Positions 42,501 to 51,158 of a stretch of DNA of 64,000 nucleotides are shown in pieces. The stretch lies in contig VJWM01000019.1 of NCBI GenBank assembly GCA_010909165.1, positions 930,001 through 994,000 of the forward strand, read 5' to 3'. Below the pieces are notes generated by a model, which saw only the letters and a program-made list of their open reading frames with translations, was not told the DNA's origin and did not search any database. The DNA is from Anthoceros angustus (taxonomy: Eukaryota; Streptophyta; Anthocerotopsida; Anthocerotales; Anthocerotaceae). Every line of letters starts with the position of its first letter. Position 1 is the first letter of the stretch. The translations under genes and the position numbers were made by a program.

Positions 42501-42690
42501 GCTTGGATAAGAAGGCCATTAAAAACTCAGCCGCCTTTTCGCAACTGTGAGAGGACGATAGCGACTGTGAAGTCGATGACGGAGGTCCTATATTGGATGA
42601 AGGAATTGAGTCGGCGAGGTGAAATTCGCGGATGTTTGAAAGGGCCACTGTTCGAGAACATGCCCTTGCAAAATAGGCGAGCATGTTGAG
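39230..42690 (+). CDS. DUF7869-like transposase gene, copy 2 (frame-shifted)
   Basis: Blocks in order: MDFETINKLVCKLVQGKLAR (39579); KEKVITHIMGTGRIRCCLQA, FRRVYCIGSERYEELKARVL (39722-39840); WMDSTFQFMSERLPNVDVFH, MPDTFSKLEIWA (39910-40000); VLNLWRNNFPKVRIPKSKFS and TCSLCEGLKRTI (40050-40150, with a CxxC); then GMDQKKTEAPF, IRYPKDLADSSLINVHVVGC, MVHNYTFKASVF (41157-41290); LYLRLDNTC, QLLFAYLNMLVDLQVFVKVK and a frame-shifted GHTHD-IDQ stretch (41380-41530); VKIISEADFRSYVWPIGKEQ (41610); the BAH/Tudor-like IKEIRKGMFIATP...FWIGKV (42190-42290); and a C-terminal ILYYGFNLNGRKHLYAWIRR. The GC-rich palindromic array at 40.3-40.7 kb sits inside it, perhaps in an intron. Same architecture as copy 1, clearly diverged in sequence. 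Confidence 0.6.
40320..40700. repeat. GC-rich palindromic repeat cluster (CGCCGGCATGC units)
   Basis: At least ten occurrences of GGCATGC or GCCGGCATG, for example 40323, 40398, 40472, 40481, 40513, 40544, 40577, 40614 and 40644, separated by TAGCTC and GCGCCTGTA phrases. CATAGATATGG and CCATAGCTCCGG parts also recur. It shares the core word with 17.87-18.25 kb and 35.87 kb. Breaks the transposase frame, so it is either intronic or a later expansion. Confidence 0.8.
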
Positions 42691-43461
42691 TAGTAGATGT
42701 TCACAATTATATAGTTCTCTATGGGACTCACCCTATTAAATGGAGCAGCGCCTACTTTATTCTTGCCGCTCATTAATACGATGTTATCAATTCAAACCGC
42801 ACAAACGGACACGAACGAAAGTGTCACCCACATCCGCTCTTTGTCGTCTTGTCCCAATGCGAGGTTAATTAATATGCCCATGAACTCGGCGTAAAATGCG
42901 CTTGTTGCTTCTTGCTATCGCGCTAACGCGAGATGGGAATGGATAGAAGTTCATCTATGTACACGGGGCGGGGGAGTGGGGTGGCGGCACCCACAGACTA
43001 CGTGTGCCTTGTATACGACCAGCCACAATAAAATTCTGGGAAAAAACAACCGGCCTGCCTTGATGTTGCATTGGCGTGTGCGAGAATACAACCAAGGCCG
43101 TACACCTCATCCACGTTACAAACTGTTTAAGCCCGTCTGTGCTCAACACTTCATGCATATCCATATATTTCCCAAACCACTCACCATGCATGTAAAAGTT
43201 GCATATTACAAAGCATAGTAGGCCCTCTGCAGCCCCCGGCCTACATGGACTTAAATATGGGCATGTTTTGCAGGCAAAATTGCATTCAGTCTTCCAACAA
43301 ATCCCTTTGTTTGGCCACCCCATGTCATGAACTCATGTTTAAGAACATGTGCCACCCTTTTTCCCTCTTACTTTCAAACAAATAGTCCAAGAAGGGTTTG
43401 AGTGCCCATGTTGCCGCCGGTTATTTGTATAAAGTGGGAAAACGCCGCTTCCTGTTTATTA
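42691..43461. other. Right sub-terminal region of the giant element, no gene supported
   Basis: Open frames on both strands around 42955-43323 carry no motif. The last 50 bp before the right terminal repeat contain CCGCCGG and GAAAACGCCGCTTCC, loosely matching the GAACGCCGGTTCC repeats near the left end. Confidence 0.35.
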
Positions 43462-43485
43462 CGACGGAAAGAACATTATGGTGTT
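43462..43485 (-). repeat. Right terminal inverted repeat of the giant element
   Basis: Exact reverse complement of 10171-10194. Followed directly by the right CACA target duplication at 43486-43489 and by integrase codons in frame. Confidence 0.93.
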
Positions 43486-43489
43486 CACA
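43486..43489. repeat. Right target-site duplication CACA
   Basis: Pairs with 10167-10170. Confidence 0.93.
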
Positions 43490-44410
43490 TGCCATCCCGA
43501 ATCCGATGGCCAGACAGAACGTCAGATACAGGTGCTGGAAGACATGTTGAGACACTACACGCATGACAAGCAAGGCAAGTGGGAAGAACTTCTACCTCTC
43601 CTCGAGTACGCCTATAACAGCTCCAAACATGCGGCCACAGGGGTGTCCCCCTTCAAGTTGCTCTACGGAGAAAACCCCCCACCACCAGGATTGTGGCCCG
43701 CCAGTGACACCAAATGGAGGAGTGCAGCGGAAGTCGCCGAGGACATCTGGCACGAGATTCAACAAGCCAAGCAACGACTCCTTTTAGCTCAAGACCGGGC
43801 AAGGAAATCGAGCAACAAACACCGACGAGACATCTCTTACGCCATCGGGCAGTTAGTGTGGTTGCGCATCCGGCCTCACAGGTACCCGTCACTGATCCAG
43901 CAAAAGAACAAGCTGACCTACCGGTTTGCAGGTCCCTTCAAAGTCTTGCGCAGGGTCAACGACGTCGCCTACACCCTCGAACTTCCAGCCGGTTGGCGCA
44001 TGTGCCACACCTTCCATGTGAGCATGCTTAAACCGGTGATCCAGAGGCCTGCCCATCTTGCTCCACCGTTGCCAACGGCTCCAGCCACCGCGACCACCTC
44101 TGCAGCTCCAGTCATCACTGCCGATTCTGCAACTCCAGCCGAGACGAGCAACTCTGCCAACCTCGCCGGACCGACCAACTCGGCACCCATGCCACCCAAG
44201 ACGTCAGCGACACCTACACAGCGGCGAACCAGACTTCCCCGCCATCCCCAGCTCACACCCCTCTCCCAACCGGATCGAATCCTCGAGGTACGCAATGAGA
44301 TTGCGCAATGTGTCATCGAGACTATTTGGTTGGGTGGAGCTAAGACAGATGCCCCGCCCACTTGGGAGCTGACGAGGCGATCTGCCGACGATTTCCCCAC
44401 CTCAGAGTGA
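43490..44410 (+). CDS. pol: Pol: integrase 3' part and chromodomain-like tail
   Basis: Resumes the integrase frame broken at 10170. The catalytic Glu is in CHPESDGQTERQIQ (codon 43517-43519). Then WEELLPLLEYAYNSSKHAAT, GVSPFKLLYGENPPP, the GPY/F-type region KLTYRFAGPFKVLRRVNDVA and YTLELPAGWRMCHTFHVSML (the conserved end of the Ty3 integrase C-terminal domain). An Ala/Thr/Pro linker follows, and a short tail PDRILEVRNE...WLGGAKTDAPPTWELT. The ILEVR...W.G....TWE spacing resembles a degenerate chromodomain, which in chromoviruses steers integration to heterochromatin. Stop at 44408. The frame is uninterrupted for 300 codons, so this part of the element is young or well conserved. Confidence 0.92.
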   Translation, partial: CHPESDGQTERQIQVLEDMLRHYTHDKQGKWEELLPLLEYAYNSSKHAATGVSPFKLLYGENPPPPGLWPASDTKWRSAAEVAEDIWHEIQQAKQRLLLAQDRARKSSNKHRRDISYAIGQLVWLRIRPHRYPSLIQQKNKLTYRFAGPFKVLRRVNDVAYTLELPAGWRMCHTFHVSMLKPVIQRPAHLAPPLPTAPATATTSAAPVITADSATPAETSNSANLAGPTNSAPMPPKTSATPTQRRTRLPRHPQLTPLSQPDRILEVRNEIAQCVIETIWLGGAKTDAPPTWELTRRSADDFPTSE

Positions 44411-44430
44411 CGGCCGGAGGACCAGCCTCT

Positions 44431-44443
44431 GGGTTGGGGAGAA
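44431..44443 (+). promoter_or_regulatory. Polypurine tract
   Basis: GGGTTGGGGAGAA directly before the 3' LTR; the position expected for plus-strand DNA priming. Two T residues interrupt it. Confidence 0.65.
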
Positions 44444-44876
44444 TGTTACGACCGCCGAGCCACAAGCCCGTGACGCCCGGCCGGAGACGGTTATGCAAAG
44501 CTCTAACCCGGCTTAGGTTATCGACCTAGAGGTACCCATGCAGACCGGGTTAGTAAAGAGAACCCGACGGAATGTATAATGACGTTGCTAGGGCATGCTA
44601 AAACTTAAACTTGTTTTCAAAACTAGTCCTAGTAAATAGGTTATTTACTAACTTAGGCTAGAGAAAGGGATTAAATCTACTTCATCGTGGTAGTTAGACT
44701 TGATCACGAGCAGACTTCCCATTACGGCCGGGGCTTCTTGGCCGGACACTAGCCAGCCCCTTCTTGTACTATGGACACTAAGAATTTAATAGCCATTTGC
44801 TGAAGGCTCATCTCACGACGGGGAGCTCAGGTCCTGAAAGCGCATCTGGGCTTGAATGCAGATCCTTGCCGTGACA
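44444..44876 (+). repeat. 3' LTR of the Ty3/gypsy element
   Basis: Starts TGTTACGACC and ends CCGTGACA, the usual TG...CA. Partner of 1449-1875. Confidence 0.92.
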
Positions 44877-44882
44877 ACCAAG

Positions 44883-45283
44883 GTGTCATTTTGACCGAGT
44901 ACTAGCTCGGTCCGGACCGCTAGCTCATACGCCGCCGGTCCGGACCAAGCAGGACTGTGCCTTTTCGACCCTTGGTCACTAAATATAATATATATTAAAT
45001 AAATAATTTATAAATAATAATATAAAAAGGCAGATCGGAGTCTATGATCGCAGCTAGCCGATCAGAATGCGTCCATGATAAGATGTCTATGTGTCCATAA
45101 TAAATATAAATTTTTGGATATAAAATTAAGTAATTTACTAATTTTAAACCGGACTTTATGAACCCTCGGTCCCGAGGGTAATAGGGGACCGAGGGTGGGG
45201 ACGGACTCTGAAGAGCCTCCGGTCCCATGTTTTTAACACATGCCGGGGACGGGACCGAGCTTGGGACGGGGTCAAAATGACAC
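44883..45283. mobile_element. MITE-like element with 14-bp perfect terminal inverted repeats
   Basis: GTGTCATTTTGACC (44883-44896) and GGTCAAAATGACAC (45270-45283) are exact reverse complements. Inverted similarity continues inward (AGCTCGGTCC on both arms). The interior is AT-rich without an ORF and includes a second small palindrome around GGTCCCGAGGG...GGGGACCGAGGG (45168-45197). No clear target duplication. It starts 7 bp after the 3' LTR. Confidence 0.65.
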
Positions 45284-45706
45284 TGATGCCTGGCCACCAC
45301 ACACGCTGGCCCACCACACCGGCCTCACACACCGCCCGCCTCCTGCACGCCAAACCCCAGGCCCCACTCTATCTTCCGTCACCGCCGCACCAGACTGCCG
45401 CCGCCACACCGCCTCAGATCCCGCCCGGGCTTTGTTGTAATTTGAAAGTATAACATAAAATTATAACAACGACCATAATATAGGATGTCATTTCTAGTAG
45501 GGTTGTATTACCCAGTTAATTTATCATATTAAATTAACATTTAATTAATATAAATACTATATATTAATTAATATTAATAATTACTTAAAATAAATAATTC
45601 AATTTATTAATACAATCAAACACTAAACCCAACCGCTCATAACAAATCAGCACTCTAGCGCTCATGACAAATCAGCACTCGGGTGGCCCCGAGCGCTTAT
45701 GACAAA
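45284..45706. other. AT-rich intergenic region with short direct repeats
   Basis: A CACC/GCC-rich stretch to 45435, then AT-rich sequence with TTAATTAATATTAAT phrases. At 45637-45716 the phrase GCTCATGACAAATCAGCAC occurs three times with small changes; the last copy overlaps the stop codon of laccase L1. No gene seen. Confidence 0.5.
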
Positions 45707-48571
45707 TCAGCACTTGGGCATGCCAGGCGGGGGAGGAGGCAGAGTCTCGAGAGGCCCATGTCCATTCTGCACGATGAAGCCCATAGCCATGCCCCACGAG
45801 GTGTGGATCTCCAGATGGCAGTGCATGAACCAAACACCTGCAGTAGTTACACAAACAATGAGGTTATAAGCCAAAATGCACACGTGATATGAAAAGGTGA
45901 AGGGCAGGCACAGGGTCAAATTGATGCGAGTGTTGGATAAATTTGTACCGGGGTTGTCTGCTTTCCATCGAATGGCAGTCCATCCCCAGCAGGGACGGCA
46001 GCCGTGTTGCGGAGAGGTGGGTCGTGGAGGTTGAAATATTTGGGGTCCTCCGTGGCATTGAAGGTACCAAATCCAGAGCCCACGATGTAGAAGCTGAAGC
46101 CGTGCAAATGGAAAGGATGGCTCTCAAAGAAAACCAAATTAGTGTTCTGAAATACCAGCTGCACCTCAGACCCGAATGGGATAACGTTCAGCCTGGTCCC
46201 CCTCAGCCCTTGCGTGTTGGCGGGGATAACGGTTCCTGTGAAGTTGTAGAAGAAGGCCGGGTCATCGGGGAAGTCCGGTGAGTAGACGTTGTTTATGTGG
46301 TCGAAGTAGGCCTGTTGTCCATCGCAGCAGTACCACATCAATCAGTCTGAGAGCGATTCCTTGCAAAGGTAACGAAATTCGAAGAATGATCGAAGAAGCT
46401 TCATTGTACCTCAAGAATGGACCTCTTGGGCTCCACGAATGTGATGTTGTTAATGCTGGTGACCAGCTTGGCAGTGCCGTTCCGGAGCCCACATCCGTCC
46501 GTGGCATTGCAAAATTGCAGGTTGTATCCCACCGTGAACAGCAGGTCAGTGCCTGGGCTGATGTTCTTGGGCACGGTGATGGGGAACTCTTTGCTGGCCA
46601 AGGCTCTGATCTTGTCGTCGAAGTCCAAGGCCCACGCGCTGTCGTTGTGCTCAGGGAAGGCGGGCAGCTGGGAAGCCAACACCTTTCTCGGATCGGTCTG
46701 GGGCTTCACGTACTCCAGAATGGCTGTGGCCGATACGGTGGGAAAGGGGACGCTTGTCGTTGGAGCCGGGGACCACACGCTGGTCGCAATGTAGAACCTT
46801 CCTCCTCCTGCCTTATCGGCTTTCACTAGCACGTTCATGGACTGGCCTGGTGTCAACAGCACCACGGACCTTTTCAGCTGCTTGGTGTACTCGCCGTCGG
46901 CTTCTACCACCGTCAGGTCATGGTTGTAGATGCTGAAGTATTGCTCGAAGTTCATCCCGGAGTTGATCAGTCGGAGCAGGTATGTCTTTCCGTACTCCAC
47001 TTGCACAACCGTGGTTTCTGCCATCATGATGCACCACAACGACAACCTCCTTCAGTGGACAGCCCGGATGTGTTCCAAGAAACTTGAATCCATCAATAGA
47101 GTTTGATACGTACCCTGAGACGAGCAGTTGTAGAGACCGCCGGGCTGGCCGTTCAACAAGAGGGCATCTGAGATGTTGTAACCAGCTCCTCCTCTGATGG
47201 CTGCAGTTTCCACGTCTTCATAGTTCGTGTTCCACCATTCTCCTGCCAGGGAAAGACCAATCTACATGAGTCTCGAGCTCGAGGGAACAGAATTTGCATC
47301 CTGCAAGTGGCGATGGACGGAAGCCATGAGCCTACCGAATAGGATAACTTGCTCCCCAGCGGGTTTGGGAAATGGGTAGGAACCCCTTCTTGGGAGGACG
47401 ATGAAGGCTCCGTACAGGCTAGCTCGTAGCCATGTGATGTGAGCGTGGTACCTGCAGACGAATTCCACATCAATTTGCTGCTCAACATCTGAATGTCGGC
47501 ACACAAACCCAGACGAATCTTCAACAAGAATTTCCTAATCCAAAGTAGGACGCGTGCCGACGTAAGCTTTTCCGGGAAAGAGGCAATAAAAATTCGTCAA
47601 GCCTTGCAAGCTAAGATTGCAAATGACCTATCTAGTAGCTATGCATACGTTCACACGATACCAGTAGATCTAAGCAAAGCATTCCAGCTGCTAGAGTCGA
47701 CAAAATGGTCGTGGATGACAAAACGGTTGTGGCACTCACCACACGGTTCCCCGCTGACTGTTGTCCACGACGAAGTCGTAAGTGAAGGAATTTCCTGTCT
47801 GGATCGGGCACTGCGTGATGTATGCAGGACCATCTTGCCAGTTCTGTAGCACCTGCCTTAATCCGTGCCTGCAGTGATACACGAATTTGCGCACAATCAG
47901 CCTCAGCCGCCAAGATTGGCCCTCAAACGATCGTGCCAGGAATGCAAGTCCTGCATTGAAGTTCCTGGAGTTCTTGGAGTTCAATTCAGGAACGATTCCC
48001 TGAACTGAACTCCAAATGCGTTGCATTTAAGAAAGGTGGCGAGGAAGGCCCAGTACCAGTGGAGCGTGACGTTGTACGAAACCTCGTTGGTCACTTTGAT
48101 GACAACTCTGTCGTCCTCTCTAATGTAGACGGGAGGGCCAGGAATTGGCCGTTGATGGTGACGAGCGGCTTTGTAAGACATAGCCGAGTCACATTCACGT
48201 ACTGCACCTGTTGGCAGGCATGCACCACTTGAATTCATGAGATTCATTGCCAGATATCCTTCTCATGACAAGTCTCACATGAATTCATCAGGCGCGCTGG
48301 TGAGCTCGAGATTCAAACACGTTTCAAGACCATCGCATCCGATGGCTGTCTAGGAGGAGTTTTGGAATGATCCAGATCTGGAGTACGCACTAACCTTCCA
48401 GTCGAAGTAGTGGGTGATGGGTTCCGATCCCTTGCGCCCCTTGTCCACCTTGTACGGGCCCTCGTCTCCATATGTGATGTTGGCAGACGCTTGTAAAGCG
48501 TGGCAAACGACCACGACTACGCAAGCGATTGCAAGCGTAACCATGGATTGCACTGCCATTTCCCTCGCCAT
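45707..48571 (-). CDS. Laccase L1, eight exons
   Basis: Multicopper oxidase that oxidises phenolics with O2, likely secreted. Exons read from splice sites and frame: 48571-48395, 48207-48057, 47868-47740, 47451-47336, 47242-47114, 47017-46410, 46311-45949, 45837-45707. Total 1804 nt; two bases are missing in homopolymers (CCC in exon 2, the G run in exon 7). With them restored, 601 residues result, the normal plant-laccase size. N-terminal signal-like [20 protein letters not shown]. Copper ligands: HWHG across exons 2/3, WYHAH across 3/4, HPFHLHG in exon 7, HCHLEIH in exon 8 with Met as the axial residue (HTSWGM). [13 protein letters not shown] and the [10 protein letters not shown] end are laccase-specific. 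Start chosen at the ATG just before the signal peptide, matching L3-L6 (MARE...). Confidence 0.93.
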
Positions 48572-50011
48572 GTATCTTGTATCGGTGGCGTGGAAGCTGG
48601 TGTGTTGGAAGTTGGAACTCGGTTCGCGCTCGGTGGCAGTGATGTGGAGTCTGGAGTCTGGATGGCGCCGGCAGGCTTGTGGAAGCCCTTTCACGAATTG
48701 TGAGGCCACGAAACGTTTTCTGTGAGCTCTGCCTGTGGAAGCACTGGAAGAGTTCGAAGAGAAGCCTGCAGAGCTCGGGCATTTGTAGTGCGCGGGCCGG
48801 CAGTGACTATCCACAATCGAGCTTCCAGGAGCTTCCGAATTACGCACATGTGATCATGGCCTTGCTTTCCTCGCGCTGCCAAATGCGAGGAGGGGTCGTA
48901 CAGATTGCAATGTTCCCATCCCGGCGGTCAAACAGTACTTCCAAAACCCACTGACCGGAAATTTGTGTTGTATGTGGGGGAGGATGAGGAAGGGAATTGG
49001 AAGCAAGGCCAGCTGAGCCGAGACCAAGCGACCAAGCAACATCTCGCCGGAATCCTTCTGAAGTTTATTATGTGCAGGCAACTACCGGGGAGAGTTTATG
49101 GAAGAATGATACAACACAACGTGGGCGGACTCCGAGTCCTGTTCGTATGGCATCCAGCTCGGCCTACAGAGTATGAAACTGTTCTAGTTCCAGCTCGTGC
49201 TCAGCGTACGGCGTAGATCAGGTTTGGGTGCAGCCGTGAGGAAGGAAGCTAACGAGCCCACGCTGCCCACAAGCTAGGATCTGCGACTGCTTCCTAGTAC
49301 AAGTCGGTGGCCTTCAGCCATCCGCATTTATCACAAGTAGCGTAATCTACATGGTGTCAAGCTCGTCACCGGTGGGCCCTAATGCGGAGCATTATTGCCT
49401 GTGTTTGGAAGCATTTGAGCTCAGCTGGCTTGGGACCCTCAATCTGCACTGTCTTGGGGAGTGGTCTTGGGGAGTGTGCAACATTGATGTGAGTAAAAGG
49501 ACTAGTGCGGAGATGCTCAAACGTACATCGCTTGGAGGAGCCACTACAATCGGGGAAAAAGAAAATATCATGCTTATGCAGAGCACATGCTGCACTTAGA
49601 AACAACCTGCCTATTAAGAAACTTTGTTTTATAGATTTAAAGCAGATAAGCCAAGTACCATGTTGTCCTCAAGTATAAACTTATACGTCCAAAGAACACA
49701 AATTCGATGGACAACAGCACTGTTTCTCAGTCTTGGAAAATTTAGAATCACTAAGTCTTATTTTAAAGAGTATAACTTTAGTTGGGGCAGAAAAACAAAC
49801 TAGATACTCCTTTGTAAGCATTCTCTCTTGACAACCTTGGAGAAAATGGCTCCAACAACTTTGTGCGGTTTCACAAAATTTATCGCATCATACAATAGGA
49901 GCGGATGAATTGAACCTTACAAAATGTGCACTCTCCATGCTTATATATGCAAATTTTCCTAAGACCTTCCGATTGATACAAGGACTTAGGCGATGGAAAA
50001 AATATGGAATA
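48572..50011. other. Intergenic: L1 promoter side and left flank of the duplication
   Basis: About 300 bp upstream of L1 the minus strand has CACTACAAATGCCCG, a weak TATA-like candidate at 48784-48792. From 49600 the sequence is AT-rich. Open frames around 49350-49605 are short on both strands with no motif. No gene seen. Confidence 0.4.
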
Positions 50012-50045
50012 GGTGAGCTTCTTGAAGTTGGTAAGCGATGACTTC

Positions 50046-50217
50046 AGCGCTAAACAATCATGTCATCATGTTTATGTCAAATGCTTACCTAGGATTGTAG
50101 CGCTAAACAATCAGGTCATCATGCGCTAAACAATCAGGTCATCATGTTTATGTCAAATGCTTACCTAGGATTGTAGCGCTAAACAATTAGGTCATCATGT
50201 TTATGACAAATACTTAC
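50046..50217. repeat. Mini-tandem array (GCGCTAAACAATCAGGTCATC)
   Basis: The core AGCGCTAAACAAT occurs at 50046, 50098, 50122 and 50176, followed by GGTCATCATG and, in most units, TTTATGTCAAATGCTTACC. Repeated in unit 2 at 57361-57537. Confidence 0.85.
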
Positions 50218-50399
50218 CCAGTAATTGACATCATTCCTTCTCAATCTCTCTCGATTCCCGCCTCTCTCCGATGTGTTTGCGGCTCCAGCAACAAATCCTA
50301 TAGTAGCTGTCTCTCTTTAGCTAATGGCTCTCCCAAGGCCGAGCAATTTAGTGACCTAGCGAGTTCTCTCTTCAACATCTTCAATGGGTAGTCCCGGAC

Positions 50400-51080
50400 T
50401 AATATGATTGAGGCAAGCTTGAAGAAGCAGTACAAGCATGCAATTGGCGTTTAGAGTCGTGTCTCGATGAGATAGGATATTGGCGGTGCGGGGAGGGAGA
50501 GAGAAGGGGGTCAGTTGGGAGTGGGGGATGGGACCATTTTGCAAGAGGAAGGCCATAGTCTTGCCCACGAGGTGTGCATATGCAGATGGCACCGCATGTA
50601 CCAGGTACTTGCAAAAGTTAACAAACAATGGTTAGTAGGAGAAGATGCATACCAAATGTGAATGAGGTGGAAGGGAGGTGCAGGTGAAGGTTTCATTTGA
50701 TGATATGCGTGTTCAATAATTTGTACCAGGGTTATCTACTTTTCATCTAACAGCCCCAGTTCGTCTAGCAGCCTCAGTTCATCCAACAACAAGGATTTGC
50801 CTGCCACGGAGATATAACCATAGAGGTAAACCTCTTGGGGTCATGGTCGAATTAAGGGAGGCAAATACAGATCCCCAGTGTAGAAGGTAACACCATGGAA
50901 ACAGGAAAGATGGCTATCAAAGAATAATTTCGGTAAAGTTGTCGTCATGCCTTTGGCAAAACGGATGGGTGCATTTCCAGAAAGAGGATGCAGGATGTCT
51001 CTGCTGTGCACAAAAATCTGAACTTCAGTACAACCGAGGTGGTTGCAAGGTATAGGTTGTAAGCACCATCCCACTATATT
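50400..51080 (-). pseudogene. Relic laccase exons 7 and 8 (unit 1)
   Basis: The minus strand at 50610-50540 reads WYMRCHLHMHTSW, the exon 8 copper-site box (HCHxxxHTSWG) with the first His changed to Arg, then KTMAFLLQNGPIPHS in the next frame. At 50960-50860, LFFDSHLSCFHGVTFYTGDL parallels [20 protein letters not shown] of exon 7, with copper His residues lost. The donor-side stretch TTTGTACCAGGGTTATCTAC at 50721 resembles the end of L1 exon 7. A dead third paralogue, closest to L1, lying just downstream of L3. The unit 2 copy is at about 57720-58390. Confidence 0.7.
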
Positions 51081-51158
51081 CCAGTTAACACTGGGGCATG
51101 AGGGGAGGTGAACCTAGAGGTTTAGCACTGGGGCAAGAGGGGAGGTGAACCTAGAGGT

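Larger units (their letters stand above)
10171..43485. mobile_element. 33.3-kb DNA transposon (giant TIR element, probably composite)
   Basis: The two ends are perfect 24-bp inverted repeats (10171-10194 and 43462-43485, starting AACACCATAATGTTCTTTCC), and AATAA follows one mismatch further in on both sides. A 4-bp duplication CACA flanks it. The host is a recognisable integrase gene that comes back into frame without it. Cargo seen: ParB-like and amino-methyltransferase genes (minus), two DUF7869-like transposase genes (plus), gag-like ORFs with a tRNA-Asp-type primer site (minus), and GC-rich palindromes. I see no DNA polymerase B, capsid, helicase or tyrosine recombinase, so it is not an obvious Polinton, Helitron or Crypton. 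Part of the length is probably nested insertions and duplicated segments. Confidence 0.88.
1449..44876 (+). mobile_element. Ty3/gypsy (chromovirus-like) LTR retrotransposon, split by a 33-kb insertion
   Basis: Two similar LTRs (427 and 433 bp) enclose a tRNA-Met primer site, gag, zinc knuckle, aspartic protease, reverse transcriptase, RNase H, integrase and a chromodomain-like C-terminus, all on the plus strand in the Ty3/gypsy order (integrase after RNase H). Without the insertion at 10171-43485 it is about 10.1 kb. That is longer than most Ty3 elements because gag, NC/PR, RT and RNase H segments are partly repeated in tandem. No convincing 5-bp target duplication flanks the LTRs: the 5' LTR start (CATTACAG against TGTTACGA in the 3' LTR) looks damaged. 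The element is older than the giant insertion it hosts. Confidence 0.93.

Noticed and set aside
10171-43485. Polinton/Maverick, Helitron or Crypton identity for the giant element
   Set aside because: No protein-primed DNA polymerase B, packaging ATPase, capsid, Rep-helicase or tyrosine recombinase was seen, the target duplication is 4 bp (Polintons give 6), and the ends are not the Helitron TC...CTRR.
43486-44410. A separate second Ty3 element at 43.5-44.4 kb
   Set aside because: Frame, target duplication and catalytic triad show it is the continuation of the integrase broken at 10170.
45707-48571. Ascorbate oxidase or SKU5-like identity for the multicopper oxidases
   Set aside because: [14 protein letters not shown], the [11 protein letters not shown] context and the C-terminal end are laccase features; SKU5-like proteins lack most copper ligands.
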